From Hymenolepis diminuta (lineage: Eukaryota; Platyhelminthes; Cestoda; Cyclophyllidea; Hymenolepididae), in contig CAADRB010000008.1 in NCBI GenBank assembly GCA_900708905.1, forward strand, positions 758,117 to 822,116: DNA of 64,000 nucleotides. Direction: 5' to 3'. Each line of letters starts with the position of its first letter. The stretch's first letter is position 1. Below are positions 1 to 10,144 of this stretch, one piece after another. Both the position numbers and the translations under genes were made by a program. The notes under the pieces were generated by a model, which saw nothing but the letters and a program-made list of their open reading frames with translations, was not told where the DNA came from and searched no databases.

Positions 1-1716
1 ACAGTAAATGAAAGAAAAGGAACGCCGAGGAATGCGTTGGTCAGGTTATATTGAGTAAGCTCAGGACAGAGTCTCAAAGAAAAAATAAGGAACTGGAGGA
101 TTGGACAACGAGAGATGCGCCTGGCGAGCTGGGATCCACCCTGTTCGTATGTGTGTTTCGTGGGAGGCTATTTATAGTCGACACTTTGGGTGTTGACTAA
201 GCAGTGTCTGCTACTGTCGTCCGAGGTATGTTTACCTTTTCCGAGTCGATGAGACATAGGCCAGCTGAGAAAACACGATGTTTGTTTAGGGAGCGCTCGG
301 GTCACAGGAATGGTTAAAAGTTGACAGAGATAACTTGTGAGGACAGATAATTAAATTTGGTGATAATTGGGAAAGCTGTAAGATAAAATATTTCAGAAGA
401 GGGATTCATCCAACAAGATAGTCACCGAATGGCCATTTGGTCAAAATGCTGATTTTAAAAAAGTTCTAAGAAAGATCACATCTAATATCGTGATCAAGGT
501 ACAACAGATTCGAAATTCACTGGTGAGATGGGAAGACTTATTATTAAATTGTAGAAAGAGAGAACTGCAGACGCTGTGATTTTCCTGCTTGAATTTATTT
601 TACTTTTATGATTATACGGCATCTTAACGGACTATCCGACTACTATGTTCTCTATTCATCATATAATTATTAATCCCATTTGATCAACAAAATGGTGAAA
701 TTATAAGTATGAACGTTACAGCTTGATTTTTTTTCTTGAAATGTCAAGATGTCTCTGAAACTCGGGTTGCTGTTAGCGTCACTTTGTTTTCAGCACTATC
801 AGGATACTGAATGAGCTCATTTCTGTTGGAGAGTAATTTTCCGGACAATTCGTCGACAATTGCGCTGATCTTTATGTTCACTTCGCTTGATGTTAGATGT
901 AAGCTAACATTTTAAATGGTGCAAGTTTAAAGGATAGGTGGCTCCACCATTTCCATATAATATTTGGCTGGTGTAAGTTGGGATTTACAGTATTGAAACC
1001 AGCTTAGACAATTCAGTGGAGTTAATTTAATCAATTTTATACATCTTAACAACCGAAGTAGGATTAAGTTTGTACTGAAAGTGCCACTTATATATTCTAG
1101 TGCTCAAACATGTAAATTAACACATTACAATATTGTTCAATTCTCTGGTTTTCTATTCGTTTTCTGATACTGTGTCTATTCGAATACAACTCTAAGCTAG
1201 GTATTAGATAAGAAAATCCCATTTAAAAATTTCGGATGGTTAAATATTGCATTTATACTAGGTCCTTTCTTGATAATTTGGGAACATAATAATCCTGCTT
1301 ACTTTAAATTAAATAATTCTTTCTTTCTGATATAAGGCTATGCTATCAGATGGAAATATTTTGCAATTAAATTCTGGTATTTATACCCCTCTAGCTCGAT
1401 TGAAGAGAAACGTTATCAAATCAGTGCCATTTATTTGGTACAGTACTTTTGATCTTCAGATAGAAGTGACATACTTTCGTAGGAAGAATTAAGAGAACAT
1501 TGAATATTTTTATGTGCTATTACACTACTTTCGCAAATTTATCTCTTCAAATTTACGTCAGTACTCATTTACGTCAAAGTGTCAATTTGAAAAGGCATTA
1601 CAAAGCATAATTACTAGCCAATGCAAGCCACGTATGTATGCTATTGATTAATCGGTAATGACTGGTCGATTCGATGTAAAAGATTCAAAAAAGTCGAAGT
1701 AATGTGTCTTTCAGTA
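1..1716. other. Gene-poor stretch, nothing recognised
   Basis: AT-rich sequence without a long open frame, a convincing exon with matched splice sites, or a repeat shared with the rest of the window. It lies downstream of the first Cys/Gly-rich gene. Confidence 0.5.
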
Positions 1717-1722
1717 TTTATT
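1717..1722 (-). terminator. Poly(A) signal of Cys/Gly-rich gene 1
   Basis: AATAAA on the minus strand, 27 nt past the TAA stop of the first Cys/Gly-rich gene. The position is typical for a metazoan polyadenylation signal. Confidence 0.55.
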
Positions 1723-1748
1723 AGAGAGAATGAAATTTACTATTTAAA

Positions 1749-2650
1749 TTAACAGCAACATCTTCCACAGTTGCAACCACAGTGGCCACCACAACCGCCA
1801 CCACAACAGCCACCATAATTTCCTCCGAAACCACAACCACATCCGCAACCACCGCAACAGCCATTACATCCGCATCCACACCAGTTGTGATCAAAGCAAC
1901 CGCAACAGGGGCCACAACAGATGCTGGGACAACTAAAAGTTAAAAGGAAAAAAATTAGAGCTCACCTTTGGATGTGGTATTAGCTTTCAGTTCCATAAAC
2001 GACTATGATAATCTGTCGAAATCTTTATAACTGTATCAGTAAATTTGATTTAACTTAATTCGATTAGCAAAAATTGCCTACGCCGTTAGAAGTTTGCACG
2101 CTATAGTTAATCGGTTTCATTTGATCCTATTTAATCAACCAGTGCTGAACACTTTGGTAAAATTACAATTAGGTATGGATAGCTTAATTCTTAACAGCAT
2201 TTTAAATTTTATGATTTTCTTTACAAAGCAACAAACACCCAAACAAATGAATGTGAAAGCAAGTGAAACTCAAAGTAAATAATTTAAACAGGCTAGAAAA
2301 TAGAGACCAGTAACGGTGGATTGATTAACATTGTTTGTGCAGAAGTAACTAAAAAATGAACATTTATCACGTCTGTGATTTATAAATCAGCTATTTAACC
2401 TTGCAAAAAATTAAGGTAAATAGATATCGATCAGGAAAAATTTATATTTTGCGCTTAAATTTGGAAAGTTTGTTTTTTTTTAAACACAAGCAGTTGATGA
2501 GATAAATGCATGTAAGGTAGATATATGTTTTTTAGAAAACGAGTAAAAGGTGTCAAGAGCTATAAGTGTCTTATTCCAAGTTAAAATGCCTATATAATTG
2601 AAAATTCAATAAATGAATTACCCGTTCCAATATCCACCACAGCAAGTCAT
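1749..2650 (-). CDS. Ultra Cys/Gly-rich small protein, copy 1 (two exons)
   Basis: Two coding exons: 2622-2650 (ATG, 29 nt) and 1749-1932 (184 nt). They join through a phase-2 intron of 689 nt with a gt donor and a ttttag acceptor. The product is 70 residues with 25 Cys and 24 Gly. It starts MTCCGGYWNG, continues with CC, CGC and GCGC units around a FDHNW block, and ends in CCC. No signal peptide or membrane segment is visible. The open frames that run Val/Ala-rich through exon 2 are shifted readings of the same TGT/GGT codons. A second copy lies at 9197-10077 with the same architecture. Clustered Cys could bind metal (metallothionein-like) or be oxidised into a structural matrix such as eggshell, hook or tegument; the sequence alone does not decide. 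The gene model is fairly secure because two independent copies agree; the function is unknown. Confidence 0.75.
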
Positions 2651-2705
2651 TATTGAAGGTGTTGGAAGTCAAGTTAGAATGATGTGAAAAGGCTCCTCCA
2701 TCCAA

Positions 2706-2711
2706 TTTATA
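2706..2711 (-). promoter_or_regulatory. TATA box of Cys/Gly-rich gene 1
   Basis: TATAAA on the minus strand, 56 nt upstream of the ATG at 2650. The second copy has the same motif at nearly the same distance, which supports its use as a core promoter. Confidence 0.5.
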
Positions 2712-5494
2712 TTCTCTGAAAAATTGGCCAACTGGAAGTACACCGGCGCAATTTCACACGAATTTAATGAAATTGAAAAAATCTCCAGTTGTCCGAAAAG
2801 AAAATCACTAATAAAGTGCTGGTAAAACTGCGCAATCTATACGAAAAGTGCTATTGCTTAATTAAAATAGCATTTAAATTAGAAATCAAATGATTTTTCT
2901 CAGGCCATAGTTTAAAGCTTTTAGCAATCAAGGTGCATTTTTTGAAATGTTTAAAATGAAACCTAACAGAAGATTCAAATGACGGATAAAAATCCTTAGC
3001 CTCTTTTTGTATCACTAGAACCACAATATTCGCTATAAATTAATTTTCATCTACATGCAAAAAGGCGCTTTCAAATGATCATAAAATATAATCAGCGACA
3101 TTTTACTAGAAGAAGAAGGACTGTCCAATAAATATGTGGTCCTCCTTAACTCTTGGTCTTCTCACTCAAGAAAGGTTGTTATTATCTGTTAACCTTAGAA
3201 AGACCATTACTTCTGAGAGAGGATATTATAGTCTAATTTTATTTGACTCATAAAGTAGCTTCATTTGGGATTAGAGATGATCTATTAGTATGAATTAAAT
3301 AAATAATATTTAGGCGACTACGCGAAAGCGATATTAGATCGGTTTTCTTTTTCTATGCGTAGGTCGGTTACGCTACCTTTAAGTAAAAACGAGTTCTTTC
3401 ATATGCTAATTGACTTCGAACAAATACAATGTAAACATTCCCAACCATTTGCATTTTTATCCCTTTTAGAAGCAAATAAATTTCCTACTATTCATGGCGT
3501 CATTCTGTAAGGTAACTAGATTTTTCATTTGTTTTTTTTGTTTCTACATCTTTCATTACCATTTGAATTCAAAACTTAGTTATAAGTTCAAATTGCTTCG
3601 GGCATTATGGTTGTTTATCGTTCAGGGAAAAATCGACAAAATGGGTCATAAAGTTTTTGGAGTGGAAATTATCCAAAAATAACCATGAATTGAGGGATAA
3701 CAGCTTAAAGATGGGAGACTAGTTCTACTACCCCTTTCTTAATCAGTTGATCACCTCTTCCATCAAGTTCACGACGATGATTATCGAATCCGTGACCGCT
3801 GATTTTGCTGATACTCAATAAATACATTTCTTTGTCGAATTCACAGGTAGTGAGTACAGCTGAAAGGTTCACCTTAAGACTATTGATTGGGGAAACATAA
3901 TTTTATAATCTAGGCATAACTCCAGTATCACAAATTTTATCCACAACCATTTTTAATTGGTTAATTATTTTGCACACTCAGAAAAATATAGTTTAACTTC
4001 ATTATGATGATTAAGTATCACTTATTGCTAAATGTATGGGATAAGTCAGCAGCATTAAAAAATTAAATGAACTGTCCGATTTGTTAAATCTAAATAAATT
4101 AAATAAATGAAATATTGTGCAATGAAAGGATCAACAATTTGGTAAAAGATAGGAAAATATTAGGTTATTGGTATTCTGTGAATCATTATATCTTTAAATA
4201 AAATTAGGAATTATTAAAAGAAAAGTACTGTTCTACGTGCATATTTGCCGGAGGTACACGAATCAATTCTCATCAGCACACATCCAATGATGAAGGTAGC
4301 CAACATATTCCGTTAATTTTTGTCAACAAGAAGAGCAATAAAATGTAAGTGTCTCATAAAAGTTCCAACAGAATACCTTCAATTCAAGGGTTGTTAACAC
4401 TTTCCATAATAGGCTTGAAAAGTTTCCAAATTCAGTATTATAAAATTATTTTGTTCCTTCCTCTCGATTTTCAAATATCCCTTATTGTGATTTGAGGATA
4501 TACTATCTCTTGTTTGATAACATATTAATCGATTTAATTTGTGTCAGTCTATCCGTCCTTGTCTGTACCTCTCTTTTTGTCTGCTAACAGTGTGTCATTA
4601 CTTCACGAGTGCATATGAAGACTAAAGCTCCCCCATCTTTCTTTAAACAAATTAATTTTCTTCCAGCATTAACTAGTTCATGTTTCATTTGCTAGTAAAG
4701 CAGACTTGCTTACATTAGTATCTTTGTTTTAACGCACTTGGTTTGTGGTTGCTGAGGTAGAGAATTTACTGTAACTCAACTGTTTTATTTCGAATCGTTT
4801 GTCTCAGGGGCATTTATAATTTTCTCACTAACTTTATTGCAGGAAGTACTAGAATTATTACTAAAATTGAATTGCCATACGCACGGGAATGTATGAAGTT
4901 GCTGATCACAGCGATATAGGTAAAAGGGATTCACTTACAGGAATAATAGCAGGGGTGGGCCAATGCAAGTGTCAAAGTATTGTGTATTTTATGAACCAAT
5001 GAAATGAATGTGTCATTGTTTTGATAAACGGAGAATATATGAATAATAAAAGTTATGTGATGGGTGGAGTTACTCACCCAGGCACTAAAATCCTACATTA
5101 ACTCTCTAAGAGAAAGGAATGATCGTTCCAACCCGCCGTATCAGAATGTAATGAATTGTTTTAAAGGTACCATTGGTCTTTGTCTTCTCCAGATGTTGTT
5201 TGAGGTTTGAACCCTAGCTTTATAGCACCTATGTATATGTATGTATAATAAGCTAAAGGACTTAAGACACCATTTCAAGCTGATAAGACTAATATGCGCC
5301 ACTTACTTCTTAGGAAGTGCTTTCCTAAACTTACTAATTTCAAATGTGAATCCAATATCAAAAGTTTAAATGGTGTTTACTTGGACGAATAATGTTAATT
5401 TGAATTCGAATTCGAAATTCATGTCAATAAAAAATATATAGTTCAGAGCAAAATTCGTCACACTGCAAAGTTTCCGTTTAGAAAAAACTACAAA
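2712..5494. other. Intergenic, nothing recognised
   Basis: AT-rich DNA between the first Cys/Gly-rich gene and the gag-like ORF. Short open frames here (for example 3494-3682) are low-complexity and have no family resemblance. Confidence 0.4.
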
Positions 5495-6142
5495 ATGAAA
5501 ACCCATTTGAGAGAGCGGATTTTGACGTTTCGTTCAGTTACACAATTTCCCAAGTACATCGGAAAGCAGGATGCGCTCGAATGGATTTCGAGTGCAGAAG
5601 TGGATATTATATTGAAAGGTCTCAAACCGTCCTCTTTTCAGCTCTTTCGATTGCTTCCTCCAAGGGCTAGACTCATAGTAAAAGCGATAGGATTAGACGA
5701 GCATACCGATTATGAAATCTTCAAACAAACCCTGATAAAATTATGCAGACCGGCACCTAATCTCCCTAGGTTGTCGACCTTTATGGACGTAGGAGTTATG
5801 CCAGAGGACAATATTGAAGTTCATGCGAAGGAGATATATGCAACAGTTGAACGACTGTTAACACATCCGAATACAGAAGAATTGATTGAGCATATCTCTC
5901 TTGATGCTTATATCTATTCCTCTAATCAGCAATTATCTCAGTATTTGACTATAAAGAGACCGAAGACCATAAAGGAGGCTATAAGACTAACCCATAAGTT
6001 CAAGGAAAAGGTTGAAAATGATAAGCTGGAAGAGGACATTACATCAATTGCTAAAAACATTGAATTGATGTGTCCTAACGTTGGTGAATTATTTACAAAT
6101 AAAGACTTGAAATTTAATGGTAAAATTTATTTTCTTAAATAG
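5495..6142 (+). CDS. Gag/capsid-like single-exon protein
   Basis: Uninterrupted 215-residue frame from an ATG with A at -3 to a TAG stop. Near residues 18-30 it reads FPKYIGKQDALEW, then a Leu-rich helical stretch with LLPPRARLIVKAIG, FKQTLIKLCRP, and a second helical half ending around residue 180 in IKEAIRLTHKFKEK. Several helices and an LLPxxAR-type segment resemble capsid regions of LTR-retrotransposon Gag proteins. No zinc knuckle, protease or polymerase frame follows, and no flanking long terminal repeats were found. It may be an isolated gag relic or a co-opted capsid gene. Against mere decay, the frame is intact and codon use is less AT-biased than its flanks. The family call is by resemblance only; that it is a coding ORF is more certain. 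Confidence 0.5.
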   Translation: MKTHLRERILTFRSVTQFPKYIGKQDALEWISSAEVDIILKGLKPSSFQLFRLLPPRARLIVKAIGLDEHTDYEIFKQTLIKLCRPAPNLPRLSTFMDVGVMPEDNIEVHAKEIYATVERLLTHPNTEELIEHISLDAYIYSSNQQLSQYLTIKRPKTIKEAIRLTHKFKEKVENDKLEEDITSIAKNIELMCPNVGELFTNKDLKFNGKIYFLK

Positions 6143-8035
6143 GGGTTGTTAGTTAATTCCTTTGAACTTTTTTAAATTTTATTTTAGAAAAAGTGCTGAA
6201 GAAAAAACGCATTTTACTTGAACGGAATTCTCTGGATTAAATTTAGTGTATGTTTTTTAATGTTTTTTGCTTAAAATTAAAGATTTTAAATTTCTTCAAG
6301 TAAATAATTAATTATACAACTTTAATGGATTTTTTAAAACATATTTTAGGTTATCCAATGTTGTATTTATGTTAGCAAACCATTCGTGATATTTTCCGCT
6401 TGTTTTCAAATAAAATTTATTGTGAAGTGCGTTTCTTCCATATTTTAAGTCTCAAAATTCGGAATTTCGAAAAAAATTATGAATACAGGATTAAATTTTT
6501 TATGATTTTGATTATTTTAAAGTGATTTTATTGCAGTTAAAAAAGTCAGAACAGTGAACAATTTAACAAAACACGTTAACGCGATATAGGTTTACCTGTT
6601 ATGGTTATCAGCCAGTAGAGTTTGGAAGCAGAATTCATCAAATCTTTTAGTTTTGACGATTAGAGTTAATCAAGAGTGAACTTAAGTGAATTGTGCTGTT
6701 GAATCATGTAAATCTGTGTTATCTTGCTGCCTTGATCATTAAGAATAAATAAATGGCTCTTTAATTCGACAAGTGAGAATGTCGACATAGCCTTATCTTG
6801 TGAGCTTGGGAATTTTGCTCATACGCTTTCTTCAGCGGACTTCAAACGACTGCTAATTGAAGGATATCAAGAAGATGCAAATGAATGCACATTTTTGCTT
6901 TAAAGGATCAACATCTACTATTTTCTCCAACTTGTCTATAAATCTAATCTTCAACTGAACAATCACAAATTTTCTAGGAATGGACTGCGAATAGAGTCTT
7001 GCATAAATCTCAGTGTTAGTACTCCAATGAGAGGCTCTTTTTCTTTGAAAGTATTAGTAAGCGCGTTAGGTCACATCGTTCACTTGATGTGAGCAGCGGT
7101 TCAAACAATCATTTTTCAAGATTCAAATATCATTATAAATAACTGATCATTGAAATTTATTTACTATTCTATTAACAATTATTCTTATGTGTCTTTTGGA
7201 ATAACCTTATTTTTCCCCCGAAAATATTCACAAATCAACCGAAACCAAAGACAAAACGGAATTAACATAATAGTGGGCTTTACTCCAAACTGCTGCGTAG
7301 CAACAACCCATAATTTTATTACGTTTAAGCAAATGTATAAAGTTGAAAAGGAATTAAAAATAAAATTGTAATTTTCATCTTTTTTGGATAATTTTTGATT
7401 CATGATATCGGGTTCCTTCTTGAATCTTTCACTAGATCTTCTAAGCGTTTGGAGTAACCGTCGAACCGATGATTGGAATGGAACCTCAAAGCTTCGGAAT
7501 TTCCCCACATCTAGATAAATTTCCGTTGGATCTATTTTGCGTACCTAAAACGAAAATGATAGCAAATGCGCACAAAAATTTGGACACCAGCTTTGGGCGC
7601 CGTCCGGTACCTAGAAGTAGGGAGTTAAGAATCTCCTCATCTGTTTCCTCCCCTTGTGACACGAAATGTTGCCTACTTAATATTGTCAATGGGTTGCTCA
7701 TCCATACCATTGAGATTCAACGGAGAGTGTAAAACGGAGATAAAAGTCTTCGATTTGAGTGAAAGAGAACTGGGTACAATAATTTTTGAATGTCATGAAT
7801 GGCGCATTCGTGGGGAAAGCTGTTGATAACAGCATCGATTGTGGTAAACTTAATATGTATGACCTCAGGACTCTAAATAAGAATCCAATAGGATAAGGTA
7901 GAGATTTATTGGATAGATCCTGCAAATCTGAGATCAAAGTAGAACCAAGGAATCTTAATTTGGGAGCACATACATAGATTATGAGAAGAAATGAGTGCAA
8001 CCGTTTGCCTAACTGTTATATATATAAAACAGTAT
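6143..8035. other. Intergenic with overlapping short ORFs, no supported gene
   Basis: Several overlapping frames of 70-110 codons lie on both strands at 7150-8000. None has a recognisable motif or a coherent set of splice sites. The stretch 7380-7740 is less AT-rich than its surroundings and may be an old repeat. Confidence 0.35.
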
Positions 8036-8330
8036 TTTTCCCAAAATAATTTTTATATGTAAGATTCTTTATTTTCCACCTTTTGATTCCCGCTTCCTTT
8101 AATTCCCTTTTATTCGAACGAATTTATTTACATTACGATTGTAAATGGCGCATAATATAAGCTTATTTATCGTTACGGAAGTGTGCGTCTTGTGTTGATA
8201 TAGTGGTTTGGGTCGTTTTGTATTGTGGTGTAGTCAGGTCTTATTTGAAATGGGTGCAGTGTCTTAGGGGATCTAAGAGTCGGTTACGGCATCCTACAGA
8301 GAAGGGCAGATTACAACAATAACCTCGCCT
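8036..8330 (-). repeat. Dispersed repeat family E, copy 1
   Basis: Read on the minus strand, this roughly 290-bp segment aligns with 22060-22335 on the plus strand. Shared blocks include AATGTAAATAAATTCGTTCG, a GGAATCAAAAGG-like block and AATCTTACATATAA, plus a CTCTTAGATN(6)AAGACA block further upstream. No coding capacity and no clear terminal repeats; family unknown. Confidence 0.6.
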
Positions 8331-9078
8331 ACATTTCGCTTAGGCGAAATGTTTAATACTGTTCAATTTGACCATAAAGCAAATTAGTTGAAACGGAAAA
8401 CGAGCTTTGGTTTAGATCGACTGTAATCGCACTGACCAAGATATGTTGGAGACCTGATCTCGGTGGACGTTTGAAACCTTCTATGGGAGGCCTGTTCGTA
8501 AGAGCCTTCTTTATGTCTAACCTATTTTAACTGTTTACACCAATTCTACTTTAAAGAAATCCCATAGACAAGGTAAATAGGGTGGTTTATGTTCGACAGA
8601 AGGATTCGGTAGTGCCACAAATCGTGTGGATTAAGGCATTGATGCAGACATTTCCTTCACCAGACACGTGAACATGTCGTTAGAATCAATAGGAGTTGCA
8701 TCACGCATGAGATTTGATTTGTTTACACTTCCTATGACTGATTTATGTAACTTGACGTCATAATTGACCGCTCATTCAAGAGCAGCGGTAGGAAACACCA
8801 CAGAAGTGACAGGTACAACCGGAAAAAGAGGCCAATTTTAAGAAAAATAAGAAACAGTGATAGTAGACGTGATGGGAACATCACGAGAATATTTTTATTC
8901 ATAAACAATCTTTATCATCTATAAATTTTAAATTCGTTAGTTCTCCAAGCATCAAAAACTAACTTTATAAATAAGCGCAATTATTAATATGTTAACTGTT
9001 CCTTACTGTTTCACAAATAGATCGACGTTAAGCTAATTATCCAGAATACATTTTTACTATATTGTCACCCCATAATAA

Positions 9079-9084
9079 TTTATT
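9079..9084 (-). terminator. Possible poly(A) signal of Cys/Gly-rich gene 2
   Basis: AATAAA on the minus strand, 113 nt past the stop of the second Cys/Gly-rich gene. It is the first canonical hexamer downstream. Confidence 0.35.
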
Positions 9085-9196
9085 CTATCTCTATCTTTGT
9101 TTCTTCTCATCAACCCACAGAGTATTCAGTTAATATAGATTACGTACTAGAAGAATGCTTTGTATTTAAAGAGAAAATTTTAAAATAATTTGGGGA

Positions 9197-10077
9197 TTAA
9201 CAACAACATCCACCACAGCATCCGCCACAGCATCCACCGCAGCCACAACCACATCCGCAGCCGCAGCCACCACAGCAACCGTTACATCCGCAACCACACC
9301 AATTGTGATCAAAACAGCCACAACAGGGGCCGCAGCAAATGCAGGGGCAACTATTAAAAATACAGAAAGAAGAAATAAAGTTTGGAATTTTAATATTTCA
9401 CATATTTTTTTTGAATTTGGTATTTGGAGAGCCAATAAATGTATTAAAAATTGTTAAAGTCTTGATGACGTCCGAAGTAAATTTATCAAGAAAAAATTGA
9501 TAAGATTGTTGACTCCTTGCAAGTAAAATCAGTTTCGTTTAACTAACATGCTTAAAAATTCACAAAATTTAAGTAATCGATAAATTGATTAAAATCAAGC
9601 CTAGGTAACTGGTTAGTTAGCTTAGTTAGTTTAAAATAAATATGTTATATCAAATGAATAAAGGAGAGATTTCATTGGAAGAAAATTTTAAAGGTAATGA
9701 TCACAAAATCAGAATTATTCACTCGCCAATATAACATCATTTTTCAAAAGCGATAACAACATTGGAGTGAATCAGTAATTGTAGTGCAATTTTCTTTTCA
9801 AATCCTGTAAAATATAACCAAATTTTCAGTTCAATAGGGGAGTTAATTTTGAGCTACTGTTAACCCAATCAAAGCGACCTACTATGTGCTATCGGTAGAT
9901 CAATATGAATCGTGTTGATGTAATTAGCAAGCGTAATAATTATATGTAAATTAAATATTAAATGCTAACTGATTAAAAATCTAAATTCATATGAAAAAAT
10001 AACTTTGAAAAGTTGAAATTTATTTTTCGAAAATATGTTCCTGCCTACCCGTTCCAGTAACCACCGCAGCAAGTCAT
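9197..10077 (-). CDS. Ultra Cys/Gly-rich small protein, copy 2 (two exons)
   Basis: Coding exons 10049-10077 (ATG, 29 nt) and 9197-9350 (154 nt), joined in phase 2 across a 698-nt intron. The product is 60 residues with 26 Cys and 20 Gly. Its first 44 residues match copy 1 except for Cys instead of Ser at position 13. The tails then differ: this copy ends in a regular GGCCGGCCGGCCC series, while copy 1 has a longer tail containing Asn, Tyr, His and Arg. The two introns are about the same length, but I see no obvious sequence similarity between them. The coding sequence, including the FDHNW block, has therefore been held while the intron drifted, which argues for selection on the protein. Function unknown; metal binding or a disulfide-linked structural role are the obvious candidates. 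Confidence 0.75.
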
Positions 10078-10138
10078 AATGATTGTAGAGGCTTAGAAGG
10101 CAATTGACTACTGGTATTTCAACTTTCCTGTTCGAGTT

Positions 10139-10144
10139 TTTATA
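10139..10144 (-). promoter_or_regulatory. TATA box of Cys/Gly-rich gene 2
   Basis: TATAAA (followed by AA) on the minus strand, 62 nt before the ATG at 10077, matching the placement in the paralogue. Confidence 0.5.

Noticed and set aside
1721..1915. Val/Ala-rich minus-strand frame over the Cys/Gly exon
   Set aside because: It is a shifted reading of alternating TGT and GGT codons. The Cys/Gly frame has the matched exon 1, phase and paralogue.
7150..8000. Cluster of overlapping short frames on both strands
   Set aside because: No motif, no consistent splice sites, and the frames contradict each other.
9166..9435. Val/Ala-rich minus-strand frame over the second Cys/Gly exon
   Set aside because: Same shadow effect; it runs through the intron acceptor at 9351.
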